Source of the DNA: Skermanella rosea
Lineage (GTDB): Bacteria > Pseudomonadota > Alphaproteobacteria > Azospirillales > Azospirillaceae
Assembly: GCF_016806835.2 (NCBI RefSeq)
Contig: NZ_CP086111.1
Location: 427,501 to 491,500 of the forward strand
DNA length: 64,000 bases
Direction of reading: 5' to 3'
Each line of letters starts with the position of its first letter. Positions within the stretch are counted from its first letter, which is position 1. The notes beneath the pieces are model-generated. The model saw only the letters and a list, made by a program, of their open reading frames with translations, did not search any database and was not told the origin of the DNA. A program made the translations under genes and the position numbers. Below are positions 9,450-17,596 of the stretch, piece by piece.

Positions 9450-9548
9450 CGTCCGTCCCGGCAACGCCGTCCGGCGCGGGAGGAGCCTTCACGACTCGTC
9501 AATCATCCCGGTGCTAACCAGCCGCGTTGACCTCACGCGGGAAGCCTG

Positions 9549-10721
9549 ATGAAGCTCGTCGTCCTCGATCCCGGCCTGGACAGCACGGCCGGCCACCACT
9601 ACCACCTGGACCTCGTGCTGCGGGAGCAGGCGGCCGCCCACGGGATTGAGTCGGTGTTCTACGGGTTCAAGGGAATGGATCCGGCGATCGAGGACCAGTT
9701 CGACGCCCGCCTGATCTTCGACCTGCACTCCTACGCCAAGGTCGCCGGCCTGCCGGAACTGGCGCCGATCCAGAACTGGTCGACCAAGAACACCAGTTTC
9801 TGCCGCAACCTGTGCGACGGCGTGCCGGCCGATTTCGAAGCCGACGACATCGTGGTCATGCACACGGTGCTGGGCAGCGAGATGGTCGGCCTCTATCTGT
9901 GGTACCGAAGCCTGCCGGACCCGAAGCCGCGCGTGTGCCTGGTCCTGCGCTTCCCGCCCTGGTTCCACCTGGCGCGCCCGTATCACGAGATCGCGGTGGC
10001 GCTGGAGCGCTACGCTGTCTCGCTGTGGACCGAGTTCCCGGCGGAGCGCGTGATGATGGCGTGCGACAATGCCGGCCTGGCCCGCTTCTACAGCAAGCTC
10101 GCCGGTTTCGAGATGCCGAGCCTGCCGATCCCGATCCGCTATCCCGCCGTGACTGCCCGGGACGGAAGATCATCGAGACCCCGTTTCGTGTACTTGGGCG
10201 AGGCGCGGGAGGAAAAGGGCATCCACCTGATCGTCGAGTCGCTGCGCCGTCGCCCCGCCGCCCTGGCCGGCATCGACTTCACGATCCAGTGCGGTCGGCC
10301 GGAGCTGCTCGGGCCGCTGCTGGGGGAATGGCGCCAGGACCTCCCCGAGGTCGATTTCGTGGACCGGAACCTGTCCGAGGCGGAATATCTCGATCTGCTG
10401 TCGAGCGCCGACGCGGTGCTGGTTCCCTACCAGCCCGACATCTACGACGTGCGCACGTCCCACGTCTATCTGGAGGCGGTCGGGACCGGCAAGCCGGTGC
10501 TGATAACCTCCGGCTCCTGGATGGACCTGGAGTCCGCCCGCCTCGGCCACACGCCCGCGCGCGCCGCTGATTTCACCGTGGACTCGGTCGAGGAGGCCCT
10601 CGTCCGCCTGGTCGGCGACTGGCGGGATCTGCGGGCGCTCGGGCCTGCCGCGGGCGAGCGGTGCCGGGCATATCACAACCCTGCGACATTTTTTGACAGG
10701 CTGCTTTCCCTTTTCCCGTGA
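9549..10721 (+). CDS. GT-B fold glycosyltransferase
   Basis: 390 residues. The N-terminus VVLDPGLDSTAGHHYHLDL suggests a GT-B enzyme that begins with a substrate-binding loop. The second half contains FVYLGEAREEKGIHLIVES and VLVPYQPDIYDVRTSHVYLEA, the nucleotide-sugar binding segment of GT1/GT4-like families. No signal peptide or membrane segment, so cytoplasmic. It sits between flgL and flagellin, which suggests a part in flagellin glycan building; this is inferred from position only. Good GGAAG ribosome site. Confidence 0.8.
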   Translation: MKLVVLDPGLDSTAGHHYHLDLVLREQAAAHGIESVFYGFKGMDPAIEDQFDARLIFDLHSYAKVAGLPELAPIQNWSTKNTSFCRNLCDGVPADFEADDIVVMHTVLGSEMVGLYLWYRSLPDPKPRVCLVLRFPPWFHLARPYHEIAVALERYAVSLWTEFPAERVMMACDNAGLARFYSKLAGFEMPSLPIPIRYPAVTARDGRSSRPRFVYLGEAREEKGIHLIVESLRRRPAALAGIDFTIQCGRPELLGPLLGEWRQDLPEVDFVDRNLSEAEYLDLLSSADAVLVPYQPDIYDVRTSHVYLEAVGTGKPVLITSGSWMDLESARLGHTPARAADFTVDSVEEALVRLVGDWRDLRALGPAAGERCRAYHNPATFFDRLLSLFP

Positions 10722-10833
10722 GAAGGCGCCGGTAGCCATCGGCGCGCCCCTTCTGGAGGGGCGGGAAACCGCGGAATCCCTGATGTCCCGCATACAACTG
10801 AAGATGCGGATGTCCCTTGCGGGAATCTGGCAA

Positions 10834-10849
10834 TTAAGACTCTTTTTAC
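10834..10849 (+). promoter_or_regulatory. CtrA-like box upstream of flagellin (one mismatch)
   Basis: TTAA-GACTCTT-TTTAC has the TTAA-N7-TTAAC layout with one mismatch. It lies ~60 bases before the flagellin start. I found no canonical sigma-54 motif (GG-N10-GC) in 10722-10910, so the flagellin promoter remains undefined. Confidence 0.35.
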
Positions 10850-10910
10850 GGTCTGAGCTTACCATCGACTCGCGGAAGAAGACCGCAATCTATCCAAAAT
10901 GGAGGCACCG

Positions 10911-11729
10911 GTGGCCAACTCGGTTAATACCAACATCGGGGCGATGATCGCCCTGAAAAACCTGAACAACGTCAGCGACTCGCTGTCGACCACCCAGAAG
11001 CGCATCAGCACCGGCCTGAACGTCGCCGACGCCTATGACGACGGCGCGTCCTATGCCGTCGCGGAAGGCATCCGCAGCGACGTCAAGGCGATCGGCGCGG
11101 TGAACGAGCGTCTCGCGGTCGGCAAGGGCATGATCGACGTCGCCGTCAAGGCCGGCGAAAACATCTCCAAGTCGCTCCAGGACGTCCGCGTCGTCCTCAC
11201 CAAGCTGGCCGACCAGGCGCTGACCGGTGCGGACCGCACGAACTACGAGAACCAGTACAACACGCTGAAGAACGACATCGACAACTTCATCAAGGACGCC
11301 AAGTACAACAACATCACCCTGATCAACACCGACACCAACCAGTCGATCATCTCCAACATCGACGGCGGCAACATCACGGTGACGTCGCAGAACCTGGCGA
11401 CCGCCGTCTATGCCCAGCTTTCCGCCGCGTCGGACTACTCGGCCGCCGCCACGCTGATCGCGACGACCGGCGCTCTTGCCAACGCGGAAAGCAACCTCGG
11501 CCGCGCCATGAACCAGCTGGCCGCCGACAGCCGCCGCATCACGAACCAGATCGGGTTCAACAATGCGATCGCCGACGCGACCAACACCGGCCTGGGCGCC
11601 ATCGTCGACGCCGACCTCGCGAAGGAAAGCGCGCGGCTGCAGTCCCTGCAGGTGAAGCAGCAGCTGTCCAGCCAGGCGCTATCGATCGCCAACCAGTCGC
11701 CTCAGTCGCTGCTGGGCCTGTTCCGTTAA
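10911..11729 (+). CDS. Flagellin
   Basis: 272 residues, a short flagellin with the conserved N-terminal D0/D1 helix (ANSVNTNIGAMIALKNLN, then QKRISTGLNVADAYDD) and C-terminal helix (RLQSLQVKQQLSSQALSIAN ending SPQSLLGLFR). The central region is small and Ser/Thr/Asn-rich, offering possible glycosylation sites. The start is taken as GTG at 10911 because a strong GGAGG lies five bases upstream; the ATG at 10899 overlaps that ribosome site. It is the filament subunit, exported through the flagellar apparatus. flaF follows after a hairpin. Confidence 0.95.
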   Translation: MANSVNTNIGAMIALKNLNNVSDSLSTTQKRISTGLNVADAYDDGASYAVAEGIRSDVKAIGAVNERLAVGKGMIDVAVKAGENISKSLQDVRVVLTKLADQALTGADRTNYENQYNTLKNDIDNFIKDAKYNNITLINTDTNQSIISNIDGGNITVTSQNLATAVYAQLSAASDYSAAATLIATTGALANAESNLGRAMNQLAADSRRITNQIGFNNAIADATNTGLGAIVDADLAKESARLQSLQVKQQLSSQALSIANQSPQSLLGLFR

Positions 11730-11747
11730 GGCCGCGCCCGCGTCCAA

Positions 11748-11775
11748 CCCTCTCCGGGCACCGTCCCGGAGGGGG
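11748..11775 (+). terminator. Hairpin between flagellin and flaF
   Basis: Stem CCCTCTCCGGG / CCCGGAGGGGG (11 pairs, one G-U) with loop CACCGT. It lacks a T-run, so it is more likely an mRNA-stabilising or attenuating hairpin at the flagellin 3' end than a full terminator. Confidence 0.55.
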
Positions 11776-11854
11776 CACGACGGCCTCAAGGCCCTTCCGA
11801 CGGTCCCCTTTCTCCCAAATCATCAGAAAATCGCAGTTCTGAACGGAAGTGGCA

Positions 11855-12253
11855 ATGAACTCGAAGATCAATGCCTACAAGCAAGCGGCGATGATGAAGA
11901 CCGATTATCGTTCGCAAGAGGCCAATCTCTTCAAGCGAGTCACCTTTGGCCTGATCCAGGGCAAGGCGAATCCCAACGGCATGGACCTGGTCCGCGCCGC
12001 CTCGGACGACAAGCTTCTCTGGATGACCATCGTCAAGCTGCTGCAGGACGACCAGAACCGCCTGCCGGCTCCGCTCCGCGCGCAGATCATTTCGATCGGC
12101 CAGGCGGTGATCCGCGAGATCGACCAGAACATCACCGGCACGCTCGATGTCGATTTCCTGATCGACATCAATACCCAGATGATCGAAGGCCTTGCCGCCC
12201 AGCCCGAGACGGCCGCCGCCGCGGGTCTGCCGACCGAAATCCCCTCGGCATAA
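11855..12253 (+). CDS. flaF: Flagellar biosynthesis regulator FlaF
   Basis: 132 residues from the ATG at 11855, which has GGAAG five bases upstream; a GTG at 11849 is in frame. It matches FlaF in size and pattern (KINAYKQAAMM, RSQEANLFKRVTFGLI, WMTIVKLLQDDQNRLP, IISIGQAVIREI). In Caulobacter FlaF supports flagellin synthesis and secretion and opposes FlbT. Its place directly after flagellin agrees with this. Confidence 0.9.
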   Translation: MNSKINAYKQAAMMKTDYRSQEANLFKRVTFGLIQGKANPNGMDLVRAASDDKLLWMTIVKLLQDDQNRLPAPLRAQIISIGQAVIREIDQNITGTLDVDFLIDINTQMIEGLAAQPETAAAAGLPTEIPSA

Positions 12254-12296
12254 GGGAGCCGGTCCCGACGATCAGACGACACCGCGGAGTCCGACC

Positions 12297-13037
12297 ATGT
12301 CCAGCAGCCTCGTCTTCGCCAAGATGCCGGCGATCGCCGCATACAAGCTCGCCCTGAAGCAGGGCGACGCGGCGCTTGAAAAGATGGCGGACCGAAAGGA
12401 CGTCAAGGCCGAGGTGGACTATTTCAACAAGAACATCCAGAGCGTGAAGTCCGTCGACGACCTCTTCAAGGACAGGCGGATGATCCAGTTCGTGCTGGAC
12501 GCCGTCGACCTGGGCAAGGAAACCGGCAAGATGGGCCTGATCAAAAAGGTCCTGACCCAGAAGGCCGACGACCCCGACGCCCTGATGAACAAGCTTGTCG
12601 ACAAGCGCTTCAAGACGGCGGCCAGCCTTCTCAAGCTGGGCGAGAACGGTCTCGGCACGATCCAGCGCGAGAGCACCAAGGCGGATCTGGCCGAGCTTTA
12701 CGTCAAGAACAAGTACGATGCCGGACTGGCATCGCAGAACTCGGCGGTTCCGCTGGCCTTGTACTTCAAGGAGAACGCCTCGTCCGTCAAGAACACGTAC
12801 GAGATCCTCGGCGACCAGCGGATGCGCCACGTCGTGACCACGGCGCTCGGCCTTCCGTTGCAACTCGCCAACCAGTCGGTCGAAGCACAGGCCGCGGCGA
12901 TCGAGAAGCGGCTGAAGCTGTCCGACCTGAAGGACGGGAAATTCGTCGACAAGCTGGCCCAGCGTTTCCTGATGGCATCCGACGACGGCTCCTCGGCGAC
13001 GGGGGCCAACAAGTACATGCTGAACCTCTTTGCGTGA
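12297..13037 (+). CDS. DUF1217 flagellar-associated protein
   Basis: 246 residues from the ATG at 12297 with GGAG eight bases upstream. The sequence has the DUF1217 pattern: KAEVDYFNKNIQSVKSVDDL, KDRRMIQFVLDAVDL and DKLAQRFLMASD. DUF1217 proteins are found in alphaproteobacterial flagellar clusters and their role is unknown. No signal peptide; largely helical and Lys-rich. It is probably co-transcribed with flaF and the following TPR-methyltransferase gene. Confidence 0.8.
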   Translation: MSSSLVFAKMPAIAAYKLALKQGDAALEKMADRKDVKAEVDYFNKNIQSVKSVDDLFKDRRMIQFVLDAVDLGKETGKMGLIKKVLTQKADDPDALMNKLVDKRFKTAASLLKLGENGLGTIQRESTKADLAELYVKNKYDAGLASQNSAVPLALYFKENASSVKNTYEILGDQRMRHVVTTALGLPLQLANQSVEAQAAAIEKRLKLSDLKDGKFVDKLAQRFLMASDDGSSATGANKYMLNLFA

Positions 13038-13130
13038 GATGCCGGACACCCCAGCCCTGGCGGTGGCTTTCCCCCGCGCCGGCGGTGTCCGCCGCAACAC
13101 CGGTCGAGCGCCGGGATCTGGAGAAGATGA

Positions 13131-14465
13131 ATGTCTGCTGAAATGACCATGGAAATGCCGGCCGACGTCGCCAAGTTGGCGGACCTCAAGCAGCGCGCCG
13201 CGATCCTGCTGACGCGCGGCGACCTGGACGGCGCCCGCTCCGCGGTCGATGCCGCGATGATCGATCAGCCCGAGGATGCCGACCTGCTGGCGCTGCGCGG
13301 CACCTGCCGGGCCCGGCAGGGGGAACTGAGCGACGGCATCCAGGATCTCGCCACCGCCGTGATGGCCCGGCCGCGCGACTGGGAACTGCTGAACAGCCTC
13401 GCGGTCCATCTCCAGCAGATGAAGATGTTCGACGAGGCGGTCGTCTTCCATGTCAAGGCGATCAACAATTCCGAACCGGAGCAGCATCCGCAGCTCTACA
13501 TCAACCTGGGCCTCGCGATGATGGGGCAGGGCGAGCACCTTGCGGCGGTGGAGCTGTTCGAGGCGGTCCTGGCGGTCCATCCGGATATGCTGGATGCCGC
13601 GGTCAACCTGTCCAGCGCCTTGAACTCGCTGAAGGAATACGGCCGCAGCGTCGAGGCGTGCCGACGGACCCTGGCGATCGTCGAGGCCCCCGAGCTGTAC
13701 CACAACCTGGGCAACGCGCTGCACCGGATTCCCGGGCGCAACGCCGATGCCCTCGCCGCGTTCCAGCGGGCGGTCGAGCTCGATCCGACGAACTGGAAAT
13801 CGAAGCACATGCTCTCCCTGCTGCGGGACGAGGACATGGACTCGATCCCGGCGAACTTCGTGGAAGGGATGTTCGATGAATATGCCAGCTTCTACGAGCG
13901 GGACGTCATCGAGAAGCTGCGCTATCGCGTTCCCGGGCTGATCCGGCGCTACCTGCTGAAGGCAGTCCCCGGCAGGACCCGCTTCGCCTCCGTGCTGGAC
14001 CTCGGCTGCGGCACCGGCCTGACCGGCGTCATGCTGCGCGACATCGCGGACTTCCAGAAGGGCGTCGATATCTCGCGGAACATGCTGAAGCTGGCCCTGG
14101 AGAAGGAGATCTACGACCAGCTCGAGGCCGCCGACCTGCAGGTTTCCCTGGGGGAGATCGACCGGGCTTATTCCGTCGTCGCCGCCGCGGACGTGTGCGG
14201 CTATATCGGTCGCCTGGAGGAGTTCTTCGCCAAGGTGGAGGCCGTCGTCGAGTCCGAAGGTCTGTTCGCCTTCTCGGTGGAGGAGTCGTTCCTGGCGGAT
14301 TTCGAGGTCTCGGCCGCCGGCCGGTTCGCCCACCGCCGGACCTATGTCCAGAAGGCCCTGGCCGATGCCGGCTTCAAGGTGCTGTCGGTCGCGCGCGAGC
14401 AGCTTCGCAACAGCGGCGGCCGGCCCGTGTTCGGCATGATCTTCGTCGCCCAGAAGACGGCCTGA
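13131..14465 (+). CDS. TPR domain fused to SAM-dependent methyltransferase
   Basis: 444 residues. Residues ~10-230 are TPR repeats (AVHLQQMKMFDEAVVFHVKA, LYINLGLAMMGQGEHLAAVE). Residues ~240-444 form a class I methyltransferase with motif I SVLDLGCGTGLTGVML, as in COG4976-type TPR-methyltransferases. The substrate is not evident. Position after flagellin-flaF-DUF1217 suggests modification of flagellin or of its glycan, with the TPR part recognising the substrate. GGAGAAG ribosome site; a strong terminator follows the stop codon. Confidence 0.85.
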   Translation: MSAEMTMEMPADVAKLADLKQRAAILLTRGDLDGARSAVDAAMIDQPEDADLLALRGTCRARQGELSDGIQDLATAVMARPRDWELLNSLAVHLQQMKMFDEAVVFHVKAINNSEPEQHPQLYINLGLAMMGQGEHLAAVELFEAVLAVHPDMLDAAVNLSSALNSLKEYGRSVEACRRTLAIVEAPELYHNLGNALHRIPGRNADALAAFQRAVELDPTNWKSKHMLSLLRDEDMDSIPANFVEGMFDEYASFYERDVIEKLRYRVPGLIRRYLLKAVPGRTRFASVLDLGCGTGLTGVMLRDIADFQKGVDISRNMLKLALEKEIYDQLEAADLQVSLGEIDRAYSVVAAADVCGYIGRLEEFFAKVEAVVESEGLFAFSVEESFLADFEVSAAGRFAHRRTYVQKALADAGFKVLSVAREQLRNSGGRPVFGMIFVAQKTA

Positions 14466-14494
14466 CCGTCCGGTCCCGGGTAGCGGGCGGCATG

Positions 14495-14529
14495 GGCCGG
14501 AAGAGGGGCAACCCTCTTCCGGCCTTTTT
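14495..14529 (+). terminator. Rho-independent terminator of the flagellin-side operon
   Basis: Perfect 13-bp stem GGCCGGAAGAGGG / CCCTCTTCCGGCC, loop GCAA, then TTTTT. It ends the plus-strand transcript just before the convergent OGT paralogue B. Confidence 0.93.
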
Positions 14530-14543
14530 CGCTGGAGAAAGGC

Positions 14544-15899
14544 TCATTGGGTCCGGAGGATTTCGTTTTCGATGGCCCGGACGCTCTGGGTGTCGTCGAA
14601 CAGGAGAGGGACGCGGTCGAGGACGCGGCGGATGACGTGGGCCCTGCGGTCTGGTTGGCTGGCGAGGTCGAGGGCGATGTCGACATAGTGGGCGTGGTCT
14701 CGGGCGACGCAGTCGTCGAGGCCCATCAGGCGGTAGAAGCCGTGGGTGTGGCGGCCGCGCATGAAGGCTCCGGGCCAGGTGACGATCGGGGTGCCCAGCG
14801 CGAAGGCCTCCAGGCTGGTGTTGCCGCCGCTGTAGTGCAGCGGGTCGAGCATGACGTCGCTGCACGCCACCAAGCTGAGGAAGTCGGGCAGCGGCATCTG
14901 GCGCAGGAAGCGGAAGCGCGCCGCGACGTCCGCTCCGGCGGCGGCGAGCCTGCGGCGCAGCAGGCCGTCCAGGTTGCGGTCGCGCCCCGAGAGCAGCACC
15001 ACCAGGCCCCGCGGGTCGCGGCGCAGCAGCTCGACCAGGGCGCGGTCGAAGTCGGGATGGATCTTGAACAGGCTTTGCGGGCAGACATAGAGGCGGGCGT
15101 CGTCGGGCAGGCCGAAGGCGGAGCGCGGCTTGGGCCGGGCCGGCAGGCGGGGCCTCGCGTAGTGCAGGGTGGTCCCGGGCAGGCGGATCAGGCGCTCGGA
15201 GTAGTGGCGCTCGGCACCGTCCGGCTCCATGGCGGCGCACGACAGGAAGCGGTCGAGGTTGCGGATGCCGGTGGTGTCGGGATGGCCCCAGGCCAGGCAC
15301 TGCAGCGGGGCGAGCCTGGCGAAGGCGAGGAAGTAGGTCAGGGCGGACATGCCGATGTCGGCGTAGTACAGCACGTCGAGGCGCCGGGTGGCGATCGCGT
15401 CGCGGGCGGCCCTGAGGTCGAGGGGCAGCTCGACGGTCGCGTCGGCGGCGCGGACCAGGGCGTCGCGCATGGCGTCGCCGGCGTGGGGGGTGGTGAACAG
15501 GGTGACGTGGAAGCGCTCGCGGTCGAGGTTCCGGATCAGGCCGAGGTTGAGCTTGGCGATGGTGTGCTGGTGCCAGTACTGGGAGACGAAGCCTACATGG
15601 GTGCGGCCGTCGGGCCGGGCCGGCGGGTCGGCGCGGTCCTGGAGCAGGTCGGGGCAGGCGGCCTCGTACAGGCCGGCGACGGCCTCCTGGAGGGGACGGT
15701 CGTCGGCGGCGTGGTAGGCCAGGTAGAAGCAGGTCTGGCCGACCTGGGCCAGCGGGTCGCGCAGCCGGATGCCCCGTCCGGTCAGCCGCGCCACCCCGTC
15801 GGCCAGCCGCTCCCGCACCTCCCGGATATGCGCCTCCGACTCCGGGATGATCGGGAGCGCCAGCGCCTCCTTCACCTCCAGCCCGGGATCGCCGCACAG
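14544..15899. repeat. Long direct repeat, copy 2 (catalytic half of OGT paralogue B)
   Basis: Partner of 2233-3588 in the same orientation: 1,355 of 1,356 positions identical as far as I could compare, including all reading frames. The intervening ~11 kb holds flgKL, flagellin and its accessory genes, so recombination between the copies could delete the locus. Confidence 0.95.
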
Positions 15900-16610
15900 C
15901 TTCCAGGCCTGCCGGAACGAGGCCCTCGCCTCTTCGGTCAGGCCCTGCTGGCGGAGCGCCATCCCGGCACCGGCGAAGGAGGCCGGATCGGCCGGACGGA
16001 CATGGGCCGCCCGGCGGAACTGGGCCAGCGCCTCCCGGAACCGGCCCTGCTCGATCAGCGCATTGCCCAGATTGACCAGGGCCGGCGCGTGGTCGGGCCG
16101 AATCGCCACGGCCATGCCCGCCGCCGCCGCGGCCTCGGCGATCCGGCCGCGCTCGTGGAGCGCATTGCCCAGGTTGCACCAGGTCTCGGGATCGCCGGGC
16201 CTCAGGGCAAGGGCCTGTCGATAGGCCCGGATCGCCTCCTCGAAGCGGCCGAGGCCGGTCAGGGCATTGCCCAGGTTGAACCAGGCTTCCACGAAGCCCG
16301 GCTCCAGGACGGTCGCGCGCCGGTAGGCGCCCAGCGCCTCCTCCGTCCGCGCGAGGCGCCGCAGCGCCATGCCGAGGTCGCACCAGCCGTCGGCGTCGTC
16401 GGGTGCCAGGACAAGGGTCCTGCGGTAGCAGCCCGCCGCCTCCTCGACGCGTCCCTGATCCTCCAGCGCGGTGCCCAATGCACGGTGGAGCGAGGCCACC
16501 GACCCGTCCAGGGCCAGGGCTTGGCGGTAAAGCGCCTCGGCCTCGCCGGGCCTTCCGTCGGTCTGGTGCCGGCGGGCCACCGCCGCAAGCTGTTCGAGCA
16601 TGGCCTTCAC
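14544..16610 (-). CDS. TPR/SPINDLY-type O-linked glycosyltransferase (OGT paralogue B)
   Basis: 688 residues from the ATG at 16610 (MKAMLEQLAAVARRHQ; M4 is an alternative). Residues ~6-235 hold six to seven TPR repeats such as AWFNLGNALTGLGRFEEAIR, different from those of paralogue A. From residue ~238 to the end the protein is identical to paralogue A, including THVGFVSQYWHQHTIAKLN and YSGGNTSLEAFALGTP. It therefore joins the same catalytic module to a shorter TPR adaptor. It is convergent with the flagellin-flaF-methyltransferase operon. A cytoplasmic protein glycosyltransferase, probably acting on flagellin or another flagellar protein; the acceptor is not shown by sequence. Confidence 0.88.
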   Translation of the reverse strand: MKAMLEQLAAVARRHQTDGRPGEAEALYRQALALDGSVASLHRALGTALEDQGRVEEAAGCYRRTLVLAPDDADGWCDLGMALRRLARTEEALGAYRRATVLEPGFVEAWFNLGNALTGLGRFEEAIRAYRQALALRPGDPETWCNLGNALHERGRIAEAAAAAGMAVAIRPDHAPALVNLGNALIEQGRFREALAQFRRAAHVRPADPASFAGAGMALRQQGLTEEARASFRQAWKLCGDPGLEVKEALALPIIPESEAHIREVRERLADGVARLTGRGIRLRDPLAQVGQTCFYLAYHAADDRPLQEAVAGLYEAACPDLLQDRADPPARPDGRTHVGFVSQYWHQHTIAKLNLGLIRNLDRERFHVTLFTTPHAGDAMRDALVRAADATVELPLDLRAARDAIATRRLDVLYYADIGMSALTYFLAFARLAPLQCLAWGHPDTTGIRNLDRFLSCAAMEPDGAERHYSERLIRLPGTTLHYARPRLPARPKPRSAFGLPDDARLYVCPQSLFKIHPDFDRALVELLRRDPRGLVVLLSGRDRNLDGLLRRRLAAAGADVAARFRFLRQMPLPDFLSLVACSDVMLDPLHYSGGNTSLEAFALGTPIVTWPGAFMRGRHTHGFYRLMGLDDCVARDHAHYVDIALDLASQPDRRAHVIRRVLDRVPLLFDDTQSVRAIENEILRTQ

Positions 16611-16747
16611 CCTCCCCGCCGGGGTTGCGCAGGACCGGAGGTGCGCGTCATGGTCGTGCCGGCGGGTGCGGCACCGTCGCGGTCCGCTTGACCCCCGGGG
16701 CCGGTCGCGTCATCTTCCCCGTACGGGACTGATCCGAAGGAAGCAGC

Positions 16748-17017
16748 ATGAGCTACGAACAGGTCGAGCAGGCTTGGCAGCTGAGCGAAGCCGCCCGGGA
16801 CATCGCCGGGACCCTGGGCGCCGATCCCGGCCCGGCGGATTACTGGACCGGGTTCTTCAGCGGTTCCGACCAAGTGGACGTGGAGCGTACGCTTCGCGAG
16901 GGCGGCGACCCGCCCAGCCGGATCTTCCTGAAGTCGCCGTACGGCCTGCGCTGGCGGCCGGAGGAGAAGGACTGGATCCCCTTCCGCCACGGACCCGTCG
17001 AGCCGTTGCCGGTGTAG
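16748..17017 (+). CDS. Hypothetical protein, 89 residues
   Basis: Not recognised. A small acidic soluble protein (SYEQVEQAWQLSEAARDIAG, DYWTGFFSGSDQVDVERTLRE) rich in Trp and Asp/Glu, without signal peptide or membrane segment. A good GGAAG ribosome site precedes the ATG. It is divergent from OGT paralogue B and convergent with flbT. Confidence 0.65.
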   Translation: MSYEQVEQAWQLSEAARDIAGTLGADPGPADYWTGFFSGSDQVDVERTLREGGDPPSRIFLKSPYGLRWRPEEKDWIPFRHGPVEPLPV

Positions 17018-17029
17018 CGCCACGCCGCC

Positions 17030-17446
17030 TCAGGCCCGTCTGGCGTCCTGCCAGCTCGGCTGGTCGAGGAAACGGTCCTCGTGCTTCATCACCGCGTCGG
17101 CCAGTTTCAGGGCCTGGTAGTATTCGCCCCGCTGCACGAGCGAGCGTATCGACTCCAGCGTTTCCTTGATCGCCGGGACCGTCGTCGCCTCATGGAAGTC
17201 GTCGACGAAGCCTTCCAGCGTCTCGAGCAGCGGCGGCCGTTCCTGGTCGGTCGCCATGTATGAATTCTGGATCATGAAATAGATCCGCCGTGCCGGGGTC
17301 GACGCGGACTGCGGCGGCATGATGTGCTTTTCCGTCAGGAACGAGACGTTGTTCAGGAAGATCAGAGTGCAGCGGCCATCGGCCTGGATCAGGGCCCCGT
17401 TGACGACGATGCGTTCTTCCGGTGCCAGGCGAATCTTCAACGACAC
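17030..17446 (-). CDS. flbT: Flagellin mRNA regulator FlbT
   Basis: 138 residues from the GTG at 17446, chosen because FlbT proteins start close to the LKIRLAPEERIVVNGALIQ motif; an ATG at 17485 would add 13 residues. The core NVSFLTEKHIM...ARRIYFMIQ and the C-terminal RGEYYQALKLADAV match the family. FlbT binds the flagellin 5' leader in Caulobacter and modulates its stability and translation. It is separated from flgE by a region with a perfect CtrA-type box. Confidence 0.9.
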   Translation of the reverse strand: MSLKIRLAPEERIVVNGALIQADGRCTLIFLNNVSFLTEKHIMPPQSASTPARRIYFMIQNSYMATDQERPPLLETLEGFVDDFHEATTVPAIKETLESIRSLVQRGEYYQALKLADAVMKHEDRFLDQPSWQDARRA

Positions 17447-17567
17447 TGCGGATACCCGTATGGAAGTGGTGCGGTCGACGAGCACAGTAGCATTTCGCGC
17501 ACGCGGGCACAGCAGTTAGGTGCCCGAATTCGACCGGGCGCCGAAGGGCGCCCGATCCAGTTCAACC

Positions 17568-17583
17568 TTAACGAAATATTAAC
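17568..17583. promoter_or_regulatory. CtrA-type box upstream of flbT
   Basis: TTAA-CGAAATA-TTAAC, a perfect match to the CtrA consensus TTAA-N7-TTAAC. It lies ~120 bases before the flbT start and just after the end of flgE, so flbT is the likely target. Confidence 0.7.
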
Positions 17584-17596
17584 GATCCGTCGGACC

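Noticed and set aside
10722-10910. Possible sigma-54 promoter of flagellin (TGCGGATGTCCCTTGC)
   Set aside because: The spacing or the -24 GG is wrong in every alignment, so it was not listed as a promoter.
2233-15899. Composite transposon formed by the two 1.36-kb repeats
   Set aside because: The repeats are coding halves of glycosyltransferases, without terminal inverted repeats, target duplications or a transposase.
17447-17530. Possible sigma-54 promoter of flbT (GGGCACCTAACTGC on the minus strand)
   Set aside because: The -24 and -12 elements cannot both be placed at correct spacing.
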